Source: Diogma glabrata | Taxonomy: Eukaryota; Arthropoda; Insecta; Diptera; Cylindrotomidae | Assembly (NCBI GenBank): GCA_963693315.1 | Contig: OY856187.1 | Span: forward strand, 48,254,485-48,318,484 | Reading direction: 5' to 3' | DNA length: 64,000 bases | In this document: positions 23,041 to 35,575 of the stretch, in pieces | Layout: the number at the start of each line of letters is the position of its first letter | How positions within the stretch are numbered: position 1 is the stretch's first letter | The notes under the pieces: generated by a model | What the model saw: the letters and a program-made list of their open reading frames with translations, nothing else | The model's database searches: none | Told to the model about the DNA's origin: nothing | Program-made: the position numbers and the translations under genes

Positions 23041-25758
23041 CTGCTGCCGGAGCTACTTTCACGTTCCGAAGCCATCTAGATAAAATCAGAAAAATCCGGT
23101 TAGAATACATACATACACATTAGTTGAATTTGAACATACCTTTTTATAAGCCATCTCGAATAGTTTAAGAGATGCTTGTTGAAGAGTACCAACTGTTTTG
23201 CGTATTTCTTCTGGGTCTGATGTTTCTTTATTTGCTAACAATTCTTTAACTTTAGTTATATCTTCTCGTAATTTATCACACTGAAATCAAAATAAATCAA
23301 TAAGAAAAGTTTTTTGATTATCTTTGTCTAAAACTTACTTCTTCTTTTGGTAGTTGATCTTTGAATTCTTCCATTTTCGATTCAGTATCATGCACAATTC
23401 CTTCAGCTTGATTGATAGCTTCGACTCTTTCCTTTTTAACTTTATCTGACTGCGCATATTCTTCGGCTTTTTTAATCATGTTTTCGATTTCGTCTTTGCT
23501 TAAACCACCCGATGATTGAATAACAACTATAAATAAAATAAGGATAGTAAAGGAACGAACAATTTCTTTTAAAAAAAAAATCTTACTTTGTTGTTCTTTT
23601 CAGTTCCCTTGTCTTTAGCCGAGACATGAACAATACCGTTTGCGTCAATATCGAAAACAACTTCAATTTGTGGTACACCTCTTGGAGCGGGAGGAATTCC
23701 TACTAATGTGAATGAACCTAATTTCTTATTATCATTCGCCATTTCACGTTCTCCTTGATGTACTTTTATTTCAACTTGTGTTTGTCCATCGGCGGCTACA
23801 ATTGTTACAAGTAAAATTATAAAAGGTAAGTAATAAATAATTTTTTGATTTTTTACCTGTTGAGAAAACTTGTGATTTTTTGGTGGGGATGGTCGTGTTT
23901 CTAGTAATCAGACGCGTGAACACACCACCTAATGTTTCAATACCTAATGAAAGTGGTGTTACATCAAGCAACAATACATCTGTAACATCTCCAGCTAATA
24001 CACCGCCTTGAATAGCAGCACCAACAGCAACAGCTTCGTCGGGATTAACTGCACGTGAGGGTTGACGTCCAAATAATTCTTGTACAGTTTGCTGTACTTT
24101 TGGCATTCTTGTCATACCTCCAACAAGTAACACCTCTCCAATATCAGATTTCGATGTCTCTGCGTCTTGAATAGCTTTTTGACAAGGAGCAATTGTACGT
24201 TTAATTAAATCGCCAACCAAAGATTCGAGTTTAGATCTAGACATTTTTAAATTCATATGTTTGGGTCCGGATTGATCCATGGTTAAATAAGGAAGATTGA
24301 TATCAGTTTGAAGTGATGATGATAATTCTATTTTAGCCTTTTCTGCGGCTTCTTTTAAACGCTGCATTGCCATTGGATCTTTAGTTATATCAATACCTTG
24401 TTCCTTTTTGAACTCAGAAACTAGGAAATTAACAATAACATTATCAAAATCTTCGCCACCGAGTAAAGTATCCCCATTGGTTGACTTAACTTCGAACACC
24501 CCTTTTTGAATCTCAAGAATAGATATATCAAAAGTTCCACCACCCAAATCATAAACTGCAATACTAAAATTAAAAAATATTAAAAAATGTTTCAGATGAT
24601 TAATCTCATAAATTTACACTTTATCTTCGGTTTTATCCATTCCATAAGCCAACGCAGCTGCTGTTGGTTCATTGATGACTCGTAACACATTTAATCCTGA
24701 AATTTGTCCGGCATCTTTTGTTGCTTGTCTTTGAGAATCGTTGAAATAGGCTGGAACTGTTACGACTGCATTTTTTATTGGTGTGTTCATATAAGCCTCT
24801 GCTGTTTCTTTCATTTTTATTAAAATAAAAGCACCAATTTGACTTGGAGAATAAACTTTTCCATCGGAAGCTTGGACCCATGCATCACCGTTTGAAGCTT
24901 TTACAACTTTATATGATAACGTTTTCATATCTTTTTTAACTTCAGCATCTTCAAAGCGTCTTCCAATCAATCGTTTGGTTGCATAGAAAGTGTTAGCAGA
25001 ATTTGTAACAGCTTGACGTTTCGCTGGCATTCCAACAAGACGTTCCCCATCTTTTGAAAATGCAACATGGGATGGAGTGGTTCGAGCTCCTTCAGCGTTT
25101 TCAATAACTTTTGCGGTTTTTCCTTCCATTACAGCCACACAAGAATTCGTCGTACCTAAATCGATACCAATGACAGCACCTTTGACACCTTCAGATCTGA
25201 CAATTTAAATAAAGAATATTTAGATAACATATTTTATTGTACGTATACGTATGTTAATAAACACAAACTAAACCCGGTTCTTTATTGAAACATATTTTGA
25301 CCGGGTTATTACATAACATTATTTGAACAATCTGATGAAATTTATTTTATTCGAGAACTTACTTGTGTCGGATTTGTCCATATTTGTTTTGATAAACAGA
25401 TAATGAGGGTGAAACATTCTGTAAAAAGATCATGTGTTAGTGGATTGCTTTGTTTTCATGATTTATTAATGTATAATTATAGAAAAATCGACTTATTACG
25501 ACTTTTCATGTGGCCATTTTGTTCTATCAAAATATGCCGGAAAAACTTTAAATCATATTATAAAACAAAGAAAAATGATAAGAATAGACATTTATATTAG
25601 CCGACATATAATTTGTTTAAAAATTAATTCAATTTAATCTTAAATACAGCAATTTTACGTACATTTTGTAGTATCGTTGAAATCGATTTCCTGCCAATTT
25701 GATTTGTTCCATTAGTTGGAATAGCTAATTTTGACACAAAACGAGCTGCGGATAACAT
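23041..25758 (-). CDS. Hsc70-5: Mitochondrial Hsp70 (Hsc70-5/mortalin), eight exons, C-terminus in gap
   Basis: Matrix chaperone that pulls in and folds imported proteins and serves iron-sulphur assembly. Exons (minus strand): 25758-25663, 25418-25363, 25196-24618, 24563-23857, 23795-23587, 23526-23339, 23280-23140, 23075 into the gap. Exon 1 encodes a basic, Ser-rich mitochondrial leader beginning [11 protein letters not shown]. ATPase motifs present: [22 protein letters not shown] and [14 protein letters not shown]. The substrate-binding domain ([23 protein letters not shown]) and helical lid follow, and the last visible residues [11 protein letters not shown] match the usual C-terminal tail. 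Exon phases agree everywhere except at exon 5/6: exon 5 ends in phase 0 before GTAAGA, but exon 6 needs one extra base. That is an indel, a sequence error or an unusual splice. The gene is otherwise complete to within a few dozen codons. Confidence 0.95.
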
Positions 25759-25959
25759 TTTTAATATTATTTAATTTCGTTACACAGTATTTAATATATA
25801 ATTTAATAAAAAAAATTAATTAAATTTTTTTTCACGGAGTTTCACGTGTATGATGCAATTTCAATGGCTACTAAACTTTAAATGACAGTATGACACATTC
25901 GGCGACACTATGAACTAAAATTATTTGGAGATGGATTCTAATATCGCTTTATTTTAAAT

Positions 25960-26019
25960 CTTGATAAATCGGGAAAGTTCTAGGTGCTACTATCTTGATG
26001 AATCGGAAAAGTTCTAGGT
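25960..26019. promoter_or_regulatory. 34 bp-period direct repeat upstream of Hsc70-5
   Basis: Two near-identical 26 bp blocks (25960-25985 and 25994-26019) of the form CTTGATxAATCGGxAAAGTTCTAGGT lie about 200-260 bp upstream of the Hsc70-5 start codon. The first contains GAAAGTTC, which fits the GAAnnTTC core of a heat-shock element; the second has one base too many between the half sites. The promoter role is inferred only from position. Confidence 0.35.
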
Positions 26020-27029
26020 TTTTATTTCGTTTTTTTTAATTTTGTTTTATTTTTTTAATAGCGTATAATTTTATGTATATTATATTACAATTGTTAAATC
26101 CCAGACTCATTTTAAATTGCTTTTCAAATTCGTTTAAATTATTCAAAAGAAAGTTTGGTTGTAATTTAATTGTGATACTATTGAAGGTCACCCTAGGATA
26201 ATTAATGACTATAAAAAACCGTTGTTAGGACAAGGCGGGGTACAACATTTTCACAATCCTTCAGCTACTCGCTCTTGAAAAATAACTTGAAAATTTGCAA
26301 CAGAATTCCAATTGTACTAGATTTTAAAACTAGTACAATTTTTATTAACCATTTTTCATAAAACCGTTATTCGTTCTTATGAATTACAGTTTAAAAATAA
26401 GTAAATAGTTAAAAATTATTTAGAATAACGAAGTTAAACAAATGCCAAATGTAATACCTCAATACTCATTAATATTTTTTTATTGTTGTGAGAATTTAAA
26501 ATATAAATAAATAACCGGCGTCAAATTCTTGTTAGAACATTTTGAGTGTACTAAATTTAGACCGTATAATATTTATACACAATAACATTTTAGAGGAAGG
26601 GTGGTTTTATATATCCAACCACCATCAAGAGAATATTGATCGATAAAATAAATATTCTGAATTTCACTAGTCAAAGTTAGAATTAAATATTAAAATTGAA
26701 TAAAATAAATTTACGTAGTGTTGAAATACAGTTTTTAAGTTTAAGCTGAAACACAGTTTATTAGATTAAAATAATCGAAATGTTGTAAATTTATTTTGAT
26801 AAAACTATATTTGACGCGTCATAATTTTATTTTAAAATTCGATAAACAAATAAAAATATAGTAAAATAATGCACGTTTAAATAATTATCCATATAAGTTT
26901 ATACGATTTTTTTATCTCAACGAATATCTCGGATTTCCGTAATTTTTAGTAATGTCGTTTTTATTTTATTATAGAATGACTTAAAGTATATTTAAGAACA
27001 TACGGGTGAAAACTAATAAGCCCTCCAAA
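26020..27029. other. Intergenic region between divergent genes
   Basis: AT-rich, with no coding motif. It should hold the promoter and 5' untranslated region of the gene starting at 27030. Confidence 0.45.
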
Positions 27030-28413
27030 ATGACAACCCCACGTTCAACAGCTCCAGCTACACCAGTTCTAGCAGTTTCATGTCGTATGCTAAGATCTCC
27101 ATCACATGAAAGTGTAACAACAGATTTATCATTAATTTCGGTTTCTTCTTTAGCATCGGAAGCAATTAATAGACAACATCGTTTTTTATCATTCAAATCA
27201 AATGAGCCTAGGGGACCGAGTCCAAATCCAGAAACAAAAATAAATATGAATCGGTTTGTATATTTTTAATATTATTACTTTGTTATTGTTGCTGCATGTT
27301 ATATGTTTCTAATTAACGGTAGTAGAATTTGCTTGTTTGTTTTTATTTCTATTTTTAAATTTTGTAATTTTTATACTTGTTGAATGAATATGAACGTATT
27401 TGAATGAATAGAAATAGAGGACGTAGAAATGCCTATTAGAATATATACTATTTCTTAAAAATATATTTCTATTAATTTTACTTAACTCTTTAACATCTGC
27501 ATTATCATTTTGAACTCAATTAAATAAACAATATCTATATTTTTGTTTAAGACCTGCGGATATTCCTGAAATTACATGGTTCGAAGATGGGCATGATTTA
27601 ATTCGAAGCTGTGCAGCATTATCGTCCGTTCTTGGAATCCATAAAAGTTTTAGTACAAGTGATATAACACAAATTCCATTTCCTGATAATCAAAATAATC
27701 AAGTATCGACCTCACGACTGGCTGTATCAGAATTAGCTTTGAATTCATTACAACGATGTGGTTATCTGCTTGATAATCCCAGATTAGATCATGCATCGAG
27801 ATCATGTTCCACATGGGTTGCCGTTGGTGAATTAGCATCAACTTCACAACTACCATCTCCACATGGAGGCCAAACAAATGTGCCAACTATAAATACAAGT
27901 ACACCCCCACCCCCAGCGTTTACTGCTGCAGATTTAATACGTTCAGTTAATAAAAAAGTACGCCAAAATTATATTAGAAAACGTTTATTGACAACATATC
28001 GTGCGTTAGAAAGATTATCACAAAGTGAATTTAATTTGGATCGGTTAGAAGCTGCTGCAGCTGCAGCAACAGCCGTTTGTGGGCCTGGCCCAACTGAATT
28101 AATTGTTCCCACATACAAAGTTTTAGATCAAAATGCAATTGAACCGTCCACATCTGATAAACCATTTCCATTAACAGCGACTGTTATTTCAGTACCATCT
28201 TCAATGTTATACGCGGATCAACAAACCTTAAATAATATTAGTCCTGTATCACAAATTAAAAAGAAAATAACAATTAATTTGAATAAAACGTTAACCATGA
28301 ATGATATTGAAAGGGAACGTGGTAAGCCGTTATCGAAATATGAAAGAAATATGATGATATTCAATTGGTTACATTCATTGGATGAAAACTCGGTTGTTGA
28401 AGATGCTCCATAA
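27030..28413 (+). CDS. Unrecognised two-exon gene, ~361 aa
   Basis: Exon 1 runs from ATG 27030 to 27253 (donor GTTTGT) and exon 2 from 27552 (acceptor TTTAAG) to the stop at 28411-28413; the phase fits and restores NMNR|PADIPEITWF. The ATG at 27030 is the first in frame. The N-terminus is Ser/Thr/Pro-rich and looks unstructured. Exon 2 opens with ITWFEDGHDLIRSCAALSSV and KSFSTSD, has a charged helix near residue 190-220 (IRSVNKKVRQNYIRKRLL), an alanine run (EAAAAAATAV), and ends in a conserved-looking block GKPLSKYERNMMIFNWLH. Clean splice sites, normal codon use and complex composition argue for a real cytoplasmic or nuclear protein. I cannot name the family. It is divergent from Hsc70-5. 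Confidence 0.8.
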
Positions 28414-30799
28414 TAAGAACAGTTAATCCGTTATATGGAAAAAATATATTTACGTAACATACATACTAATTTTTATCTAAATATTTAACAAAAAATATAA
28501 ATTATTGAAATGGAAAGTTGGAGTTATAATAAATTCATAATGATTTTTATATTTCTCTATAAAATTTTGTATTAATAAAATAATTTACATTATTTAGAAA
28601 AAAAGAAATCAAAATAAGTTATTATCTCAAAAGTTAAAAATGCCTTAATTTAAATGTTTTGGTTTATTGTAACTAAATCAATTTAAAACAATAATAAATC
28701 TCAACCAAACATTTTTGACACAATTTATTTAAAAACTAGAAACTCCTACTGGTTATGTTTAAAACTCTGAAACTATTTGGTGCTTAATTATGACGTTTTA
28801 TTGGTTTCCATTTGGTAAATACAATAAAGGAATAACTCCAACGTTAAACAAAAATTCGGTTTATCTCAAGTTCTAAATACTAACGGTAATAGAAGTTAAA
28901 AAAAACAACAAATTTAATTTAGTTGGTTTTTTAATAACTTTATTTAAGAATTGGTCTTTATGGTAAAAAAAATTATTAATATTTTATTCGTGTCTCTAAT
29001 CAAAAGTTTTGTCAAACATTTTAAATTAAATGTTAATTGTTATTCTATGTAAAATAAACAAAATATAAATATTATACAAACAAAAATTTATATAAACAAG
29101 CTTCCAATGTAAAAGAAGAACATATTATGATATAATTTTAAAATTTAAAAGATAAGTTGTTATTATAGATTCACAACGGATTAAAAATTATTACTATGAC
29201 GAATAAATTGTTTCAAATGATATTTTAATGAATTGTATGTCTTGCAATCAATATGTATAAACTATAAAGGTTTAAAATAAAAAAAAAACAAATTAATTTA
29301 TTTGTTTTACATGTACGTTTTAAATTTACTGAAAATAATCAACTTTAGAAGGGTAAATAATTTGTTCATTTTAGACTTAAACGATATTGCTCTAGATAGC
29401 CGACCCGTGATGACCAACAATCGACCAATCGCTAGTCGATTCAAAACTGTTAAATGCCCCAACAGATAAAACTCCTTCGTTTTATTTTTTATATGCTTCG
29501 TAGTTGGTACTGTGCGTTGTTTTGTCCAACCAGAACTCTATAAGTCAAGATTTCGAAGCTGTACTGCTGCTTTCGGCATGTTCATGACACTTTTGATAAT
29601 TGCTTAAGATTCGGAACCAACTGAATCTTAATTGTGCTAGAATACATTTGGTGCTGTGTGGAAGTTGGTTTTCATATACAGATAGTTGTGAATTGGCTTC
29701 CCCTTAAAGCTTCGATTCTATTGCGTAGTTAATTATTGTCTTTTTACTAACTTTAGTGTTATATCGTTTTAGACCAATATGAATTTATTGAAATTCCATT
29801 TTTTATTTGGCCAACGTATCTGAGATTAAATATTTTGTAAAAATAAATTGTGATTAATATTTTTATGAGAAACAACAAAGTCGTGAATTATTTAAAGTGT
29901 GTGTAAAGAACCAAAATTATACTTATATTTGCTTCCTACTTTACTATACTTTGTCGTAAAATTACCGACTAAATTTATTTTACGTATACTTTTATTAAAT
30001 CTGTTTATATCGATCTGTGGTGAACATATGATTTCGTTAACATTAAAAAAACAAAAAACATATTTTTATTATTCAGATTTTGTTTTTTTTTTCCAAATTG
30101 TTTCGAGTTTTTATTTTTCGTGTTAAATTAAAAATGTAATTCTCTATGTAAATTATATTGCATCGCCTCGCTATCAATTTGATTAATACAATAAGACAAA
30201 TTTCATGTAACTTGTATAATCTATTTATAAATACAATTAAACTCTAAAATGTTATTGTGTTTTGAGAGAATTTAATTTATATTTGTGCTACTTAATAATG
30301 GATCAAGACCATTAATGAATGTGGAAGCTAGTGTACCTGAAGAAGTTTGGAAATAAATTTAATTCATGATATGGTTGTTGCAACAACATTTTATCTGCTG
30401 CCTTTTGTGTTTACTTTACGTGAACATTATAATTGTTAAATCATAATGAAGATTCAGCTTGATCAACGCAGTCAAAGTAACTCATTATATTGAATACAAT
30501 ATCTCGTATCAACATATTCATCTCCTGGAGAATTCAACGCCACTAGCAGCCGACCTCTATATTAAAATCTACCTCCACTCAACGCAGTATCATCCAAAGA
30601 CCCTGCTGTACTTTTAAAGCATTGTAAGAAATACATATTTTACTATCGATGTGAACTGACGATACTTTAATTCGATGAAATATTATTCATAAAACTTTAA
30701 AACGACAAAGTAGTAAAATGTTCATACACATTAACCGTCGTAATTCAAACAATAGAATAATTTTCATGTTCAAGTTTTCGTCACATAGGCGCTTTAGAT
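28414..30799. other. AT-rich stretch, probably 3' untranslated and intergenic
   Basis: No convincing frame; the 75-codon frame at 29899-30126 is hydrophobic and low in complexity. Part may be the 3' untranslated region of the gene ending at 28413. Confidence 0.45.
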
Positions 30800-31010
30800 A
30801 AGATAAAAGAAAATGTGTTTGCCGCAATGGCGCTACAAAGGGGGATAAGAGAAAAAACTCAATTTTTATTTTGGTTCCATATAAAATACAATTTGAATAA
30901 TTCTACAAATTATCTATGCAATTTTACTACAGTCAAACAATTTAAATTTGTTTATGAATTATTATTGACAATTAAGCATTTTATCTATAAATACTATTTT
31001 ACTTCTGCGG
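30800..31010 (+). repeat. Dispersed repeat with GTTTGCCGCAATGGCGCTAC core, copy 1
   Basis: Aligns with 35355-35575 over about 200 bp: both have the GCCG(C/T)AATG core, GGGGGATAAGAGAAAAA and a downstream ATTATCTATG...TTTATTGAC tract. The two copies flank the CACTA-like element in the same orientation. Shorter copies of the core occur at 56475-56545 and 60950-61015, both on the minus strand. Confidence 0.6.
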
Positions 31011-31160
31011 TTTGAGGGTTTGCCCATAAAATTTTACAGAAAACCCCTCTAAACAAAAAATGCGATTCGTAAAAAACGAGATATTTTCGATACGAAAACG
31101 ATGCCGATTTTTACTATGACACACACACATTGAACACTATTTCTCTATAAAAACATATAA

Positions 31161-31200
31161 AATACAAAAATCAATACGCATGCGCATTGATTTTTGTATT
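31161..31200. repeat. 40 bp near-perfect palindrome
   Basis: AATACAAAAATCAATA centred on CGCATGCG and mirrored; 38 of 40 positions fit the inverted repeat. It lies in the left subterminal region of the CACTA-like element, about 330 bp upstream of the transposase start. Confidence 0.85.
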
Positions 31201-31526
31201 GTATATTGCAATATAGATTATAGGTCATTTCGGCTTAATCGTTTGAGTAGTGTGCTGACTATTAAGTAGATATCCTGTGAAAAGAAAATATACGCCATTT
31301 TTACATTTTTAGTTTTGTTTCTAAGTTTTTAATAAATTTCAACAATTTTCTTCAATTTAATAAATTTATGTTATAATTTTATAGGTATATAATTTTAATT
31401 AATTAATTTATTTATTTTGGTGTAAATATATCTCTGTAAATATGGTTTAAGGTAAAGTGTAAAAAAAAATAGTGTGGTGTAAATATCTATTTTCGTGCAA
31501 GGTATAATAAAACGTGGATTTTTAAA

Positions 31527-33498
31527 ATGAGTAAAAGAAATTATTACGAGATTCAAAAAGAAATAAAAAGAATATGTGCTGTATCCGATGTTAGACAGGA
31601 TTCTAACTGCGAATCAAATCTTACAATTTATGATACTGCCCCAACAGAATTTCATATTCTACCCGAACAACAGACTGAAGAACTCGATGATTCTTATTCA
31701 TCATCTGAATCATGTCCCGAATTAGATGCAAATCTCCCTAATTTTGTCAAGAATAACCTTTCAAGAGATATTGCGAAATGGTGCATAGAATACAACATAT
31801 CTGTTCAATGTGGAAATGCATTACTAGATATACTAAGCAAAAATAATCTTAGACTTCCAAAGGATATTCGCACTTTAACAAGAGTAGAAATCTCTAGTGA
31901 AACGGCAAAAATAGATGATATAGAAAATGGGCATTACACTCATATAGGATTAAAAAATCAAATAGAAAATTTCATAAAATCTTCTGGTTATTCGGAAAAC
32001 GAAGTGAAAGTCGACATAGGAATAGACGGTGTCCCAATAACGAAAAGCTCGAACAGCCAATTGTGGCCAATTCTTGGCAATATTCCACCATTTAAAACAG
32101 TTTTCGTCATAGGAGTATTCCATGGACATAAAAAGCCATCCTGTACAAACAGCTACCTGAAGCCATTTATTGAGGAGGCAAAATATTTGCTTAGTCATGG
32201 GATTAGCTATAAGAATAAAAATTTCAAATTCGAATTGAGATCATTCATTTGTGACGCCCCGGCTCGTGCTTTTGTGTTAGGTATAATGCACAATATATTT
32301 TAATTCTAAAATTAATTTCCTAATTTTAATTTAATTTATTAATTCTAAAATAATTTTCCTAATTTTAATTTTATTTTTTTAAGGGGTTAAAACACATTCG
32401 GGGTACTATAGCTGTACCAAATGTAAAATAAAAGGTATATATAAAGACCACAGGGTTTGCTTTCCATGTTTAGATAGTGCTCCTAGAACAGATGAGGAAT
32501 TTAAAATAAAATTACATAAGGAACACCACACAGTAACCACATTGTTGCTAGATACATTAAATATAGGCTGTGTTTCGAAATTTCCCGTCGATTATATGCA
32601 CTGCGCATTACTAGGTGTTACTCGGCAAATGCTAAATCTGCTAATTAAGACTAGAAAGAAACAATTTTCACTCAAGAGAAATGCGATAGAAGCTATTAAT
32701 GAACAGCTAATTAAATTACGCCCATCTATTCCCTCGGAGTTTGCTCGAAAACCCAGAACTTTTAAGGAGCTAGAACACTGGAAGGCGACCGAATTCAGAA
32801 CATTTTTGTTATATACCGGATTTGTAGTTCTGAAAGACGTACTGGCTCCGCAGTATTATAACCACTTCTTGTTACTTGTTTGTGGAATCCGAATACTGTG
32901 TCATCCGAAAAATTATTCTATAAATAATGAATGTGCAGTCGAACTCTTAACAGAATATGTAAAACAATTTTCACATCTCTATGGAATGGAAAATGTGTCG
33001 TACAATGTGCACAGTCTGCTGCATTTACCACAGGATGCAAAACATTTTGGTGCTTTAGATGACTACAGCGCGTTTAAATTTGAAACATATCTACAAAAAA
33101 TCAAGAAAATGATCAAAAAAGGATCGTACCCCATCCAGCAAATACTTAATAAATTAAAACAAATAGAAAAATTTGAAATTGCTGCTGAAGAAAAGACGTA
33201 TACTACCTTCACTCTTGATTCAACGTTTCCCAATAACTATTGCCTTATTAATAACCGAATCTTGAAGCTCATCAAATTGGATAATAATTTAATTCATGGT
33301 TGTTTTTTAAAAAACATTCATAATTTCTTCGAATATCCAATAAAATCAACAAATGTTGGAATATATTGCACGAGTTCTAAAGACGAAGAAATAGAACAAA
33401 CTATAAATACTTTTAATATTAATGAAATTAATAATAAGATAGTGAAAATTAAATCAAAAAGCAACATTGTTTATATATCTATTCAACACATAAATTAA
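31527..33498 (+). CDS. tnp2/CACTA-like transposase, 622 aa, one intron
   Basis: Exon 1 is 31527-32280 and exon 2 32384-33498, with a 103 bp intron (GTATAA...TTTTAAG); the joined frame is open to its stop. Conserved blocks in order: IDGVPITKSSNSQLWPIL (residue ~170), FICDAPARAFVLG across the splice, a zinc-binding pattern YSCTKC...FPC, then FPVDYMHCALLGV and a late LLHLPQDAKHFGALDDYSAF block. These occur in animal transposases related to plant tnp2, which cut and join DNA with an acidic triad; the aspartates in IDG, CDAP and VDYMH are candidates for active-site roles. The N-terminal 80 residues are acidic and unstructured. It stands 27 bases upstream of the second gene of the element. Intactness suggests recent activity. 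Confidence 0.8.
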
Positions 33499-33525
33499 AT
33501 AAATTTATTCTTATTATTTCTAGAA

Positions 33526-34395
33526 ATGTCCGCTGATAAAAACTTTTACAACACTGAAATGTTTGAATCGGATGAAGATGCCAATTACGCAAACTTCTTA
33601 TGTGTTGATTCTGAAATGAACCCCTCGGCAAGCACCCAGCTTCCGGATTCCCGAAAAAAATTTATATATAAACAATATGTTGATAAAGAAAATCGCGCAC
33701 CAAATCAACCAGTGACATTACAAAAAACAGTGACTACTTCGATGCCGCCAACTTTAAATTTTGTAATTAAAACTCAGCAAGAACATGGAAATATGATTCG
33801 AGTTTTATTGAGAGAAGTCAAGCTGCTTCGCCGGGAGTTAATGGAAGAGCGCCAAAAGAAAGCAGCACCGCCAAATTCACCATCAGTAACTCTTGAAATA
33901 CCCGTAGCATCAGCAGATGAATTTTTGAAACTAGAAGCTGATATCAAACAAGACAATGAAAAAGAAAAACACTTGGTAATTATTTAGGTAAAAATTTGTT
34001 TTACTGATTCCAGTAACTTTTTATGTATGTGTTTTACAGATAAATCTATTTAATACGATCAACGATCAAAATTTAGAAAAATTTATTAGAGGATGTCTTA
34101 AGCTGATTTTATCCATTAAAGCTGCCACATCATATACGTGGTATGGCCGCCACGGTAATAGAGCTGTTGAACAATTTAAATTAATGTCACTAATTATAGG
34201 TAAATTATCTTATTACTGTATATAAGTAAATTGAAACTTATATAAATTAAATTTTGATTATTATTTCTAGATTGCGCCGGTAACAAATATCCCACGTCAA
34301 AAATATCAGAACGAGTGCATGTTATAAAAAGATGGTTCTTATATGCCAAGGATATTCATAACAAATGTAAAATCCAAGATCAACCAAATATGTAA
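33526..34395 (+). CDS. DUF4806-domain protein of the CACTA-like element, 244 aa, three exons
   Basis: Exons 33526-33975, 34040-34199 and 34271-34395 join in phase to a complete frame. A splice-acceptor-like TTATTTCTAG stands just before the ATG, so a 5' untranslated exon is possible. The N-terminus is acidic. A basic coiled-coil segment (RVLLREVKLLRRELMEER) lies near residues 90-115. The C-terminal 110 residues match DUF4806: VASADEFLKLE, then FIRGCLKLILS, the diagnostic TSYTWYGRHGNRAV and VIKRWFLYAKD. DUF4806 proteins commonly come from transposons; a role as DNA-binding accessory to the transposase is inferred, not shown. The same C-terminal motif persists in the deletion derivative at 49240-50434. 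Confidence 0.75.
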
Positions 34396-35043
34396 CATTT
34401 TATACAACTACATTTGTAACATTTTATACAACTACTATAGTGCACGCTATATTATTTTTTAAATGTGGGAAGACGGAGCCTTGCTTACCGTATTCTAGAA
34501 GTGTCTATTTATTTCTTTCTCTATTTCTCAAACTATTACGAAAGGCACAAACAAATATACATTTAACTTGAATTTTATTAAAAAAACATAGAATTTAAAT
34601 GGATTCACAAAATTTAGAGTTTAATGATTTTCTTTGTATTAATTTATATTACCTTATTAACTTTATAATATATTTTTAAAAAAATATCGATTTGCTTAGT
34701 TTATTACCTATACCTTTGAGAATATTCCACCAATAATTATTTAATCCACAAATCGCAGTATAATTACATCGCAAACGATACTACAGTTTCGATACGCAAT
34801 AGTATCGCAAATTTCGAAATGTTTACAGTTCGACAAATAAGATACGTAAATGTATCGCAAAATAAGTAATATTTCCGATACACACTAATACATAGAAAAT
34901 GCATCGCCAAAAGTCTAATTATCATAGTACGGTGGACTCGTAATTGAATCGGTTTTGAATCACAAAAACGGATCGAAAACGATGTATTGTATGAAGAAGT
35001 TCCATCGCTTACGTGTCATTTTCGAATCGCAATGTTTAGAGGG
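34396..35043. other. Right subterminal region of the CACTA-like element
   Basis: Non-coding, with repeated TATCGCAAA/CGATACG motifs between about 34750 and 35040 that mirror the left side (31060-31110). These are likely transposase or accessory-protein binding sites. Confidence 0.55.
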
Positions 35044-35354
35044 ACAGAATTGTTATCTGTCAAATTTGTATGAAATTCTAGAATAGCTGTTTCTGTTTAT
35101 GTAAATGTCCGGCTTTACTCGACCCATGTAATTTGAAAATATTCGTTGGAGTGACGTCTTTAAATTATAATCCATATTATTAATTAGTATAATATTTTAA
35201 TTACAATAAATATAATACAATAGGCAATATAATTTACATAGGCTATAATAAATTATAGCCTATGTAAATTTTAAAAATATTTGGTTTTTTGATTTTTCGC
35301 TATGGTGCCATTACGGCAGAAAAAAGAAAACTCGGCCTATTGTAAAGAGTGATT

Positions 35355-35575
35355 TTTCTATTCCGGTGTTTGCCGTAATGCCGCTGCAAATGGGGGATAA
35401 GAGAAAAATCACAAAATTTTTATATGGAATTCCATACAAAACACAACTTGAATGATTTTAAAAATTATCTATGAAATTTCTCAATTGAATTGAATTGAAC
35501 AATTTTAATTTTTTATTGAACTTTTATTGACTATATATTAAGCATAATATACAAAATGTTTTATTTTCTTCTGTC
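35355..35575 (+). repeat. Dispersed repeat with GTTTGCCGTAATGCCGCTGC core, copy 2
   Basis: The partner of 30800-31010. It starts TTTTTCTATTCCGGTG, resembling the end of the MITE at 3065-3236, so it may be a non-autonomous element end. Confidence 0.6.

Larger units (their letters stand above)
31045..35043 (+). mobile_element. Intact-looking two-gene CACTA-like transposon (4.0 kb)
   Basis: The ends are inverted repeats: left CCCTCTAAACA...TGCGATTCG (31045-31070) and the complement of the right end CCCTCTAAACATTGCGATTCG (35023-35043). Subterminal regions contain many short copies of TATCGCAAA and CGATACG, as is usual in CACTA elements. The immediate flanks are AC on both sides, a possible 2 bp target duplication. 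Two genes on the same strand are both open once short introns are removed: a tnp2-like transposase and a DUF4806 protein. Superfamily placement is inferred from the transposase. Confidence 0.8.

Noticed and set aside
22841..23110. Fusion of the LINE frame with sequence after the gap (plus strand)
   Set aside because: The frame merely reads through N; the sequence after the gap is the antisense of the last Hsc70-5 exon.
29899..30126. 75-codon hydrophobic frame
   Set aside because: Low complexity, no motif.
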